From contig CP154957.1 in assembly GCA_039621445.1 (NCBI GenBank), positions 35,470,227 through 35,534,226 on the forward strand: a stretch of 64,000 nucleotides of DNA. The letters run 5' to 3'. A program made the position numbers and the translations under genes. Positions 1 to 9,339 of this stretch are shown in pieces. Under the pieces are notes generated by a model. That model saw only the letters and a program-made list of their open reading frames with translations, was not told the DNA's origin and did no database searches. How positions within the stretch are numbered: the first letter of the stretch is position 1; each line of letters opens with the position of its first letter. The stretch comes from Euglena gracilis. Lineage: Eukaryota > Euglenida > Euglenophyceae > Euglenales.

Positions 1-96
1 TTTTTGTACAATTCAATTCCCAAACGGTGTTACTTGGAAACTATCCCGGGGGGAAAGGGGGGGGACCGAGCAAGGCCGGATGGAGGCATAGAGGTA

Positions 97-119
97 GAGG
101 TAGAGGTCACCTCTACCTC
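97..119. repeat. Short hairpin, 11-bp arms
   Basis: Arms at 97-107 and 109-119 (GAGGTAGAGGT and its complement) are perfect and separated by one base. The surrounding 1-280 is AT-rich with no convincing gene. Confidence 0.6.
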
Positions 120-296
120 CTTTATCCTTCTCTGTCACCTCCATGTCAAAATCCTAACAAAAGTGGCTCAAATATGGAAAATTTGTTTCAAAAAAAGGCC
201 AGTATTTTAAATTTTTTTTAAAAAACATATTTTTTTATTTTGAGAAAAAAGGAGCAAAATTTCACCCATCAAAATTTCACCCCCAACCATCAAAAC

Positions 297-437
297 GGTG
301 AAGTTCACCGGTGAACTTCACCACCGAAAGTACCCCCCCCCCTCCCCGGTGAACGTTCACCGGTGAAATTCATTGCGGGGGGGGAGGGGGTGGGTGGGTG
401 CTATAGGGTGCCTGCCCCCAAGCAGGCACACACCCGG
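297..437. repeat. Palindrome cluster (TTCACCGGTGAA) and C/G-run element end
   Basis: 297-322 is a perfect 26-bp palindrome built on TTCACCGGTGAA. A second palindrome lies at 347-362 and another TTCACCGGTGAA at 356-367. The following G-run and CTATAGGGTGCCTGCCCCC stretch (about 377-437) is, in inverse orientation, like the end of the element at 49.5-49.73 kb. I read this as terminal parts of one or two mobile elements, the rest lying outside or lost. Confidence 0.5.
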
Positions 438-439
438 GG

Positions 440-1100
440 GGTACCGGAGAGCGCCAAAATTAAAAGTAGGGCAAAGTCGCCACGGCGCAACCTTGCCGGT
501 TTTTATTGCGCGCGACGGCTGCGTTCGCCAGGTTTAATCACAACATCCTGCAGTTTGGATCCTTTTTTTCCGTTTCCAGATGCCGTCGGGCGGGTGAAGA
601 GTACGATGGTGCTGCCGTGAAATACGTTGCTGAAATGTTTATCCACCGAGAAAATAGTCTCGTCCTATTGTATTTATCCCGGCTGCGACGTACTTCTGGT
701 TCCATTGACCGCGGTTCCTACTGCTCGCCGTTGACACATCCGCCGGCATGGGTGAAGCACGGTGACGTATGAGAAAAAGTTGCAACAACAAAATTCTGTA
801 TTTGTTATGGCTACGCCAGAAGACGTACGGGGGGGGGGCAGAGAAAAAACAACCAAGCGGCACGGAAAAGCCCCCCAAACAACACAAATTTTTCCAAAAA
901 AGCAAAAAATCCACTTTTGTGCCCCCCCTTTCCAAGAGAATCACACCCGAACAACTCCTTCCTGAGAGAAGACCTGCATTTACACGAGAAATTGAAACCC
1001 GGAAGAGACACAAAATCGAAGGGGAACTCGCAGACTTGCAGTCCCGAACGAGAGTGCCGAATTGAAACTGCTGCCATTTAAAAACATTAACCATTCACGG
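440..1100. other. No assignable gene; possible short coiled exon
   Basis: Several short open frames occur on both strands but none is recognisable. The best coding-like stretch is about 970-1063 on the plus strand, giving a charged helical peptide (REIETRKRHKIEGELADLQ). It follows an AG and could be an exon relic. No homology can be claimed. Confidence 0.25.
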
Positions 1101-1126
1101 GCTTCCCCACGTGAGGAATCGGGGTC

Positions 1127-2078
1127 CATTCACTAGTGAACAGTACGGCAGTAGTGAATGGTTCACTAGTGAACACCTGTGCACTAGTGAATCATTCACG
1201 GGTGCTCACCGAGGAATCGTGGACCAAAAAAATTCTGAAATTTCGGCAATGTAATTGGAACAGGTGGCCGACCTCAACATGTCATAAGCAACAAAGGCAA
1301 TGCAAATGGCTGAATTGGCACGGCGAAGGAAATTTCAGTGCGAGACACATGCTCGCGATGCCATTCTTGGCATGGTTAATGGGACAACAAACAGCAAAAC
1401 TCAACGGCAACCTGAACAAACCCACGCCTTTTTGGGCGCCCGACGCAAATCGGCACACACAAAATGATACACCTCCCCGCATACTGAACAGCATTTGCAT
1501 ATGTCCGAAAACTGGACACTGGCATGGATCGAAGGCGGCCATCTTTTCTAGCCTTCTCCTGCCTTGTTTTGACCCAGGCATCGGCTTCCTGCTGCGTTTT
1601 AAAAAGTTCGCGAGCATCAATGCACCATCTGGCCCATCCCACCAAAACTTCGTCCAAAGAAGCAAAAACAACGCCATGCCGGTTGCAAACATCAATGTAC
1701 TCCAAAAAACATTTCAACGCAGCATGGTTCTTGGGGCCTAGGTCTTCATTTTCACCACCGGTGGGGAGGGAGCCCAAAAGGGCATCCACTACTGTGGCTC
1801 CTAGGGACCCAGCACCACGTAAAACAGTCAAAAAATCATCTGCGCTAGGGGGGCGGGGCATCTGAGCTTCCATCATGTTGGCAAAACGCTTCATTGGACT
1901 GTGAGGGAAAAAGATTGGAGGGTAAAAAAACATAAAAAAAATTCGGATTCCAATCACTAGTGAACATGTGCGCACTAGTGATATGTTCACTAGTGCACAC
2001 TTGGGACTAGTGATCAAAAGTGGCCATTCACTAGTGCGCTATAGCGCACTAGTGAATGCCCAAAGTTCACTAGTGAAT
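1127..2078. mobile_element. Element bounded by TTCACTAGTGAA palindrome arrays
   Basis: The left array (1127-1191) and right array (1953-2078) both consist of TTCACTAGTGAA or close variants such as GCACTAGTGA. The right array includes a perfect 34-bp palindrome at 2025-2058 centred on GCGCTATAGCGC. Between them lies a minus-strand recombinase-like gene. Repeated palindromes at both ends of a transposon are usually protein-binding sites; here that role is inferred. Exact termini and target duplication were not resolved. Confidence 0.55.
1376..1893 (-). pseudogene. Tyrosine-recombinase-like protein, degraded (copy A)
   Basis: I chose the start at 1893 (MKRFANMMEAQMP), just inside the right palindrome array. 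The frame then reads a helical N-terminal domain (ALKCFLEYIDVCNRHG, ASLDEVLVGWARW) ending with SSFRTYANAV. It matches the plus-strand gene at 9.9-10.5 kb over FASLDEVLVGWARW / PELDDFFVAWTGW. From the LF pair to SFRTY/SFQTY both are exactly 36 residues. After about 1450 homology seems to move to another minus frame (GGVSFCVCRFA), so a frameshift or intron is needed. The layout resembles the core-binding domain of tyrosine recombinases (Crypton/DIRS type). The family assignment is moderate. Confidence 0.4.
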
Positions 2079-2171
2079 GCTAAAAACGAGATTTTTGGCC
2101 GATAGGGATCTCGTTAGGAACCGCTAGGCTACTGTGGGGAAGCCCGTGAATTTGGGTAACGTTTTTAAGCC

Positions 2172-2268
2172 AAAATCGGGGTTCAATCACGATTCCCGGA
2201 GCGGAAACGGGGGGCGCCGAAGGCGCCCCCCGTTTCCGCACCGGGAATCGTGATTGAACCCCGATTTT
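2172..2268. repeat. Giant hairpin, 47-bp arms, GAA loop
   Basis: Left arm 2172-2218 and right arm 2222-2268 are complementary with a single mismatch; the loop is GAA (2219-2221). The stem starts AAAATCGGGGTTCAATCACG. It lies just right of the first palindrome-array element and has the same three-base-loop design as the hairpin at 14.1 kb. Confidence 0.85.
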
Positions 2269-2754
2269 TCTTATAAAAACAACACAGCCCAACGCGCACC
2301 AGCGGAAATACCACTGCAGTCTGCCACGGGCCACCGGCAGGGATCGATGCAAATCCCCCCCTTGTTCCCTGTTTGCCCACCAAAGTCAATTTTAAAAAAA
2401 TTCTGCACAGAAAAAAAATTGTCCAAAAAATCGGCGCCCTGGCCAAGGGGGGGTCCCAACCCCAGGGGGGGGGGGGGCTTTCAAATTAAACAGCAGCCTG
2501 GCCATGAAACAAATTGCCCACCTAAAAGTTTTCCAACAGGAAACATTGCAGGGGGGGCGTGGGAATGGCCCAGTTGAAGAGCATACAATTCTCATGTGGA
2601 GCTGGCAAAAAAAAACAGGGACCAGAGCAGTGGTCTGGTTGCGGATGTAGATGAAGAGGATGCACCATGGCTTCGCACGCGCACCAACACTACCGGACCC
2701 AAACCTCCGCCGACGTCCCAAGAACGGAATGAAAAGTCAATAGTTATGGTTTAA

Positions 2755-3080
2755 TGGGGGTGTATCCCCGCGACCCCCCCCCCCGCGACCCCCCCGCGAC
2801 CCCCCTGCGACCCACACATGGAGGGTTTCCGCATCCCAGTAGGAGCCAAAAAAGGGCACCTAATTAGGAATTTGCACCCAAATTAGGAATCAAAATTGCC
2901 TAAAATGTGTGACAAATTCCTAATTGGAGCTATTTTTGGACCCAAAAGTTCTAAAAATAGGTCCCATGTGACGTTGTATGAGAGGTCACACTTGTCACGC
3001 GTGACCCGTCAAAACTTCCACGTTTCCCCCGCGACCTCCCCCGCAACCCCCCCCCCCCCCGCGCGACTCATACACCCCCA
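2755..3080. mobile_element. Miniature element, TGGGGGTGTAT terminal repeats
   Basis: Ends are TGGGGGTGTAT and its complement ATACACCCCCA, each followed inward by CGCGACCCC-type repeats. The interior (AATTAGGAATCAAAATTGCC, then GGTCACA/TGTGACG) is repeated at 12.59-12.86 kb at roughly 80-90% identity by eye. No coding capacity is evident. Confidence 0.6.
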
Positions 3081-3672
3081 ATGGGGGAAAAAATGTCAAA
3101 TGGATTCTCCTTCAACACAAGACTGTCGCCATGTGGTGTGTGGCGGCTGACTGAACTCCCCACCCCCCCCCCCGTGCCCGAACCGATGTCCTAGGCACCG
3201 GCTTCACGCCCGAACCGTAGTCTTGGGGGGTTGAGCCCCCGCGTCCCCCCCGCGTCCCCACCAAGTGGCTTGGTGTCCTTTTTTTTGTGTGGCTTTTCTG
3301 CAATGCACCAGCATGCTTGCTGTGATGAAACAAAGAAGGAAAAAGAGGGGAGAAGGAAAAAAAACTTCGCAAAAGCAACTGCGAAGTCAAAAAATTATCC
3401 TTGCCCCTAACAAAACACCAGTTGTGAAGACAATTGGTGTTGGTCACGCAAAGAGTGTCCATTTTTCTTGTTTGTTTGGCATGATCAATTCAAATCCTAG
3501 AATGTCCTCCCACAATCACCACGCACATTCCAATTCAATTCACTGCACACATTCAATTTTTTGAGCCCCCTGGCCTTCGGCCCATCCTCAAACTCTCAAA
3601 CATCTCAAAAAAATCAAAAAAAATGCCAACTCTGATCATGGGGTGGTTCGGGGGGTCACGGGGGGGGGGGGG
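3081..3672. other. Low-complexity spacer without recognised gene
   Basis: Contains C-runs, a CCCCGCGTCCC repeat and a plain AT-rich part. The open frames here have no recognisable product. Confidence 0.3.
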
Positions 3673-4366
3673 TGTCACAGGGGGAACACCACATTTTCGA
3701 ACCAAATTAGGAATCACCGAACACAAACTTTTGGGGGGAAATCCTTAAATTAGGAATCCCCACACCTGAAATTAGGATTTTGACACCAAAATTAGGAATC
3801 ACCATCCCGACATTTGCAAAATTTATCCTTCAATATTAAGAATCTACCTGAATATTTAATCAAATTAGGCATCACCGGCCAAATTCTCTCCAAATTTTTT
3901 TGGCCGAAAAGTGTCTTAGGTTGGGTCACGGCAAGGTTGGATGGTCAATCGAAAACGGTTAATCGCTTGTGACCCCCCCCCCAGTTAATCGTTCGTTTGT
4001 GGGGGGGACAATTAACCATGGTTAATCGAAAAACAGTTAAGCGCTTGTGACCCCCCCCCCGGGGGTGCCCCGTGACCCCCCCGTGACCCCCCCCGTGACC
4101 CCCCCGTGACCCGAACAAGGACCCTTTTCGGCGAAATTTTGTAGGGAAATTTTTTGGCCGGTGATGCCTAATTTGATAAAATTCTCATGTAGATTCCTAA
4201 TTTTGAGGTGTAAAATTTTCAAATTTGGGCTTGGTGATTCCTAATTTGGTGTCAAATTTCTAATTTCAAGTGTGGGGATTCCTGATTTGTGGAATTTTTC
4301 CACAAAGAATTCCGGCTCAGTGATTCCTAATTTTGCCACCAATAATGTGGTGTTCCCCCCGTGACA
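3673..4366. mobile_element. Foldback element with ~250-bp inverted arms
   Basis: Left end TGTCACAGGGGGAACACCAC and right end GTGGTGTTCCCCCCGTGACA are inverted repeats that continue inward about 250 bp, as degenerate CCAAATTAGGAATCACC units on the left and GGTGATTCCTAATTTGG units on the right. The centre (about 3925-4105) holds a different array of GGTTAATCG and TTAACCATGGTTAA, probably a nested element. No coding frame is seen. Confidence 0.65.
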
Positions 4367-4765
4367 GTGCCAAACGGTAGACGGGGGGGGGGGGTAGTGG
4401 GCAGTCGGCCGACTACCCACTCTAATGTACTAACGGGTCAAAACCGCCGACTTTTAAGCCCCCCCCCCTGGGAAAAAACTTTTGTCTAAATCACCTCAAC
4501 ACCAGTCAAAACCCACCCAAATGGCTCCAGAACCCCCCAATCGGGGTGAATATGCAAAAAAAATTGGGGGAAAATGTCCATTTTGGGCCACTTTTGACAA
4601 AAGAACACCTCTCCCCATTGGATTTTCAATATAAGTCAAAATTTGCACAAAAAGGTCTTATCCCTCCAAGTCTGTTGCCAACATAGAAGGGATTTTGTTA
4701 TTTGAGGGGGGGGGTTGCGGGGGGGGGGGGCGGAACCCCCCCCGCCTATGCCAAAGTGAGCCACA

Positions 4766-5552
4766 GGGGGAGCACGCCGTCGGCCAGCCGTGTGACTCAC
4801 AGGAAAATGACCCGAGTTACAGCCTTGCAATGCAAAAACAATTTTGCTGCCAATCTCCCTTCAAGGTCATGTTCATCATTGGTGGAGGCTGCATTTTTGC
4901 CCATTTGAAGTCATTTTTCGTCAATTTTTGTCAATTTTGCCAATTTTGGACTTTTTTGACCAATTTTGACCATTTCAGCCTTTTTGGGGGGGTCATTCTA
5001 TAGTCATCGCGAAGGGCTATTTGCCTACATATTATTTGAATGACTAAAAAATGCTCAGCTGGTGTCCCACTTGCAAGGTTTACCTAATAATGGACGAAAA
5101 AAGGCTCAAATGTTGTGTGAAATGGTTTCAAGTGGCTCAAAATTGTAGCCCCTCTTGTAGAATTTGAAAAGATTATTCAAAATGAACATCCGAAATTAAG
5201 ATTTGGCACCCAACATGAAGCATTTGCACACCAAATTTAGGCAGTAGGTGCTGAAATTAAGCAATTTTCACCCCGAAATATACATTTGCCACTCATGCCA
5301 GCCAAAATTGTGCATTTTCCACATGAAAATGGATTTTTTACACCCAAAATTAGGTATTTGCCACTCAAAATTAGGAATTGACACATGAAATTAGGACTTT
5401 CCTCCACAAAATTAGGAATTTGCCTCTCAAAATTCGGAACTGGCACGTCAAATTAGGTATTTGCCACCCATATAAGACAGACAACCTGACCCGGCTTCCG
5501 TCACGCCGTCGGCCAGCCGTCGGCTAGCCGTCGGCCAGCCGTGTGCTCCCCC
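4766..5552. mobile_element. Nested 787-bp element with 3-bp target duplication
   Basis: Termini are GGGGGAGCAC and GTGCTCCCCC, with GCCGTCGGCCAGCCGTGTG repeats just inside both ends. It is flanked by ACA at 4763-4765 and 5553-5555. Copy II at 7.91 kb has the uninterrupted site GAGCCACAAAAACGA, which confirms the boundaries. The right half carries degenerate AAATTAGGAATTTGCC tandem units (about 5190-5470). No gene recognised. A 3-bp duplication would fit CACTA- or Harbinger-like elements, but the termini do not settle it. Confidence 0.75.
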
Positions 5553-5589
5553 ACAAAAACGACTTAGCCCCCGAGTATGTTGCCAACAC

Positions 5590-6513
5590 TAAGGCTGCCC
5601 GATTAATCCCATCGACGGGTACCGAACAATTATTGCCGATTAATCGGGGGGGTCCGAACGATTCCGAACGATTAATGGCCGTAAAGGATTTTCAAAGGGC
5701 TTTTGTTCAAATGGGAGTCATTACTGGGGCTTTTTGTCAGCAAATTGTGTCACAAATGACGTTTTTTTTTGCCGGTAAATTGTGCCACAAAATGCCTCCT
5801 TACCACCCCACAGGATTTCTTGTTTTTAATGACAACAACATCTTGGGCTTGGGAATTGGGGAATCTGACCGGAACAAACTTAATGCCGCTCTGACCTCAT
5901 ACTGTGTGCCTTTGTTGAAAAAGTTTGGGTATGGGGATGACGTTCTCCCTCAATTGAAAATTCAGGTTGGTCAATGGGTGACACGAAGTGGTCCTTTGGC
6001 AATCACCACCCGACCTGTGCCAGCACCAATCCAGTTTTGGGAGGGGATTGCTTTGCATGTGCCAATTTTGGCCAAAGTGTGCCTCACAATTTTTGGCTTG
6101 GCTCCGTCTGAGGCATCTGTTGAACGAAGTTTTTCGAACCAGAGTTTGCTCCATAGTGATTTGCGAGCTTCTTTGGATGACACGTCTGTGAAAGCCCTCA
6201 TGTGTGTTCGTATGAACATCCCTCGGTTGATGACCCTGTCTGCTCCTGTCAAGGTTGAGTGACATTTGTTAGAAACAGTGTTTTGCAAATGATTTCTCAT
6301 CGAGAGTTTTGCCTTTGTGCATGTACTCCATTGTTCTATTCCGGTGTCTTTGAGGAGAAATTGTGCTCCTGTGGTCCCATTTCCATGTCCAATTGTTGTT
6401 TTTTGCTTTGGAGACCGATTAATTTCGATTAATTGACCCCCCGGCCGATTGAACGATTAATCACCCCCCCCTGAACGATTAATCGATTAATCCGATTAAT
6501 CGAGGCAGCCTTA
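5590..6513 (+). mobile_element. Nested hAT element, internally deleted (924 bp)
   Basis: The left end TAAGGCTGCCCGATTAATC and the complement of the right end (TAAGGCTGCCTCGATTAATC) form ~19-bp terminal repeats. Many CGATTAATC units follow inside both ends, typical of hAT subterminal binding sites. CCAACAC flanks both sides (5583-5589, 6514-6520). Copy II at 8.35 kb shows the empty site TTGCCAACACAGAAGGG. The duplication is 7 bp clean; 8 bp, the hAT norm, if one base has changed. Confidence 0.85.
5660..6262 (+). CDS. hAT transposase C-terminal fragment
   Basis: An open frame runs to the stop at 6260-6262; its upstream part crosses the element's left end, so only the portion inside is meaningful. 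The C-terminal ~70 residues contain LAKVCLTIFGLAPSEASVER, then SFSNQSLLHSDLRASL and VKALMCVRMNI. This is the layout of the hAT dimerisation domain (Dimer_Tnp_hAT: small residues before SxxER.FS, then R..L and a final helix). The RNase-H catalytic core and BED finger are absent, so it cannot work alone. Start unknown. Confidence 0.75.
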   Translation, partial: DSERLMAVKDFQRAFVQMGVITGAFCQQIVSQMTFFFAGKLCHKMPPYHPTGFLVFNDNNILGLGIGESDRNKLNAALTSYCVPLLKKFGYGDDVLPQLKIQVGQWVTRSGPLAITTRPVPAPIQFWEGIALHVPILAKVCLTIFGLAPSEASVERSFSNQSLLHSDLRASLDDTSVKALMCVRMNIPRLMTLSAPVKVE

Positions 6514-7002
6514 CCAACACAGAAGGGATTTTGTTATTTGAGGCTCGGATGGGGGTGGAGGGGGGAGTTTTCTGCCTCTCGTGATGCAGAATGCTTGCAT
6601 TTCTAAAGGATTTTCATGTAATCCCTGTTTTCATCATTGGTTTTTTACCCCTCCGGACCCCCATCAAGGGCCCACCGACCCCCCACCGACCAAAGATTTC
6701 CATCTGGGGGTGTTTATTTTGGCGTAAGACACTTATTTGGACCCATCCGGACCATTTCCGGGTGATTTGGGCCCGCCACAGACCATTTTTATGACCGCCG
6801 ACTAGCCACCGACTAGTTTGCATTGGATTTTCTTCATGGGGGGGGCTTAAAAGTCGGCGGTTTGGACCAAGTCGGCCGACTACCCACTACCCCCCCCCCC
6901 TGTCTCGCCAACTAGCTACCGACCAGGCCTATTCGGCCGACCAATTGGGTAGTCAGCCGACTAGTCGGCCAACTACCCACTCCCCCCCCCCCCCGTCTAC
7001 CG

Positions 7003-7458
7003 CCTTGCGCCCCAGGTGACCCCCCCACCCATGACCCCCCGCTGTGTGACCCCCCCCCGTGACCCGAACCCCCCCCCCGGTTAATCGCTTCTTTTTCGTA
7101 GTCGGAAGAAGAGGCGTCCCGGGTTTGGGAAAGGAAGATGGCCAGGTTGGGGGGGGTAGATCTGGCCTGGGTGGGGGGGGCAGTGGGCCGACCTTAGGTC
7201 GGCCCACGGTCGCCAAAGGTCGAAAGGTCGTCCTTGGTCAATGTCAAAAAGTGTTCCCGGGCAAATTAGCGCGACATACAAACAAAAGGAGTTGCACACA
7301 CAAGGGATTTTGTTATTTTAGGGCCGCCGAACAGTTGCCCGCGGCGCTACAATGCAAAAAAAAACTGAGTAGGAAATACCCATAGCGACCTTTGGCGACC
7401 TTTGGCGACCGTGGGCCGACCTAAGGTGGACCCGCTACCCCGGCCCCCCCGGGCCAAA
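7003..7458. repeat. Spacer with GGTCGCCAAAGGTCG inverted arrays
   Basis: 7188-7230 (GGGCCGACCTTAGGTCGG, then CGGTCGCCAAAGGTCG) is inverted at about 7385-7432. AGATCTGGCCTGGGTGGGG near 7160 recurs inverted at about 8888-8908, suggesting a further, wider element around copy II. No gene seen. Confidence 0.45.
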
Positions 7459-8874
7459 CGGTGGTCTGGGGGGGTGGGAGTGGGTGGTCGGCCAACTAGT
7501 CGGCCGACTACCCAATTGGTCCGCCGACTAGTCGGCCGACAAATTGGGTAGTCGGCCAACTACCCACTTTTATGTACTAATGGGTCAAAACCGCCTACTT
7601 TTAAGCCCCCCCCCTGGGAAAAAACTTTTGTCTAAATCACCTCAACACCAGTCAAAACCCACCCAAATGGCTCCAGAACCCCCCAATCGGGGGTGAATAT
7701 GCAAAAAAAATTGGGGAAAATGTCCATTTTGGGCCACTTTTGACAAAAGAACACCTCTCCCCATTGGATTTTCAATATAAGTCAAAATTTGCACAAAAAA
7801 AGGTCTTATCCCTCCAAGTCTATTGCCAACATAGAAGGGATTTTGTTATTTGAGGGGGGGGGTGCGGGGGGGGGGGGCAGAGCCCCCCCCCCCCGCCAAT
7901 GCCAAAGTGAGCCACAAAAACGATTTAGCCCCCAAGTAACCCCCCCCCCAAATATAAAACCCCCGGTTTTATAATTGGGCGGAAATTTAAAGACCCCGAG
8001 GGGGGGTTTATATTTGGGGGGGTTTTATATTCGGTCGGAAAAATCAACTTCCCGGTGGGCTCCAGTAGACACTTTTTTGGTCCAAAATAACAAATCCGCC
8101 CACCCTTGGGGGTCCAAAAACTTCATTTTTCGGGCGAAGGAGCAATTTTCACATGTTTTTGGTAAAAATTGTTCCCAAATCTGCCAAAAATGACAATTTT
8201 GGGAGATATTTTGTCGAAAATTTTGCCTTCCAGCGCTTCGCGCCGGAGGGGGGGGGTTATAATTGGGCGGGATTTCAAGATCCTCAGGGGGGTTTTATAT
8301 TTGGGGGGGGTTTGTATTTGGGGGGGGTTTATATTTGGGGGGGGTTTATGTTGCCAACACAGAAGGGATTTTGTTATTTGAGGCTCGGATGGGGGTGGAG
8401 GGGGGAGTTTTCTGCCTCTCGTGATGCAGAATGCTTGCATTTCTAAAGGATTTTTATGTAATCCCTGTTTCATCATTGGTTTTTTACCCCTCCGGACCCC
8501 CATCAAGGGCCCACCGACCCCCCACCGACCAAAGATTTCCGTCTGGGGCCGTTTATTTAGGCGTAAGACACTTTTTTGGACCCATCCGGACCAATTCCGG
8601 GTGATTTGGGCCCGCCACAGACCATTTTTATGACCGCCGACTAGCCACCGACTAGTTTGCATTGAATTCTCTTCATGGGGGGGGCTTAAAAGTCGGCGGT
8701 TTGGACCCGTTAGTACATTAGAGTGGGTAGTCGGCCGACTAGTCAGCCGACTACCCACTACCCCCCCCCCCTGTCTCGCCGACTAGTTACCGACCAGCCA
8801 GTCGGCCGACCAATTGGGTAGTCGGCCGACTAGTCGGCCGACTACCCCCTCCCCCCCCCCCCCCCAGTCTACCG
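7459..8874. mobile_element. Outer element copy II, with a nested TA-flanked element
   Basis: Ends resemble copy I (CGGTGGTCTGGGGGG left, CTACCG right). The body matches copy I in two blocks: 7565-7935 with 4440-4763, and 8349-8870 with 6514-6990. It lacks both copy I insertions but carries its own at 7939-8346. Without that insert it is about 1.0 kb. No transposase frame recognised. Confidence 0.75.
7939..8346. mobile_element. C-run TIR miniature element, ATATAAA family (408 bp)
   Basis: Begins ACCCCCCCCCCAAATATAAA and ends TTTATATTTGGGGGGGGTT, flanked by TA (7937-7938, 8347-8348). Copy I at 5.58 kb has the uninterrupted GCCCCCGAGTATGTTGCC, so the target is TA. The interior repeats the terminal motif and contains a GCGC-TTC-GCGC triloop hairpin. 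A near full-length second copy is at 61,768-62,174 (407 bp). TA duplication fits Tc1/mariner/pogo; no protein is encoded. Confidence 0.85.
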
Positions 8875-9084
8875 CCTTGCGCCACCCCCCCCCAGGCCAG
8901 ATCTGGGAGCCGCAAGGTTGTGTTCAATGCCAATGTAGATGAAAAATTCTTTCAAAAAGCCTTGAATGTAAACTCTGTTTTTGATACCAAATTTTCTGGA
9001 CGCCAAATTTTGGGGGGTTTTGGCCAATTGTAGAGTGAGGAAGTAAGCTGGGAAGGCAAATGACTTTTGTTTTTTGGGGGAAAA

Positions 9085-9215
9085 ATGATACGGTGGCGGT
9101 TAATCGAAATTAATCGAGGGACAAACACGGTTAATCGAAAATTGGTTAATCGACCCCCGACCCCCAATTAACCATGGTTAATCGCTTGACCTGGAAAATG
9201 ACGGTTAATTGCCCT
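9085..9215. repeat. GGTTAATCG / TTAACCATGGTTAA array
   Basis: Several GGTTAATCG units in both orientations, with the palindrome AATTAACCATGGTTAA. The same units occur in the centre of the foldback element (3.93-4.05 kb) and near 7080. They look like the subterminal array of an element whose other end was not found. Confidence 0.5.
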
Positions 9216-9339
9216 ACCCCCCTGTGCCTGGGCTCCGTTGGTGTCCTCATGGAAAGTAATCTACGGAATTTCTATACACAAATCGTTGCTGAGCCCAGAT
9301 TTCAGCCTGAACCCGGCCATCAGCCTGAACCCGATTTGT

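Larger units (their letters stand above)
4375..7002. mobile_element. Outer element copy I, with two nested insertions
   Basis: Left end CGGTAGACGGGGGG and right end CCCCGTCTACCG are inverted. Inside them are GTCGGCCGACTA arrays, then CCGACTTTTAAGCCCC on the left and GGGGCTTAAAAGTCGG on the right. Removing the nested insertions at 4766-5552 and 5590-6513 leaves about 0.9 kb, matching copy II. The core lacks a recognisable transposase, so it is probably non-autonomous. Confidence 0.75.

Noticed and set aside
7939-8346. Telomere-like repeats suggested by the C/G-run motifs
   Set aside because: Runs are variable homopolymers with TA target duplications and defined ends, not a regular telomere unit.
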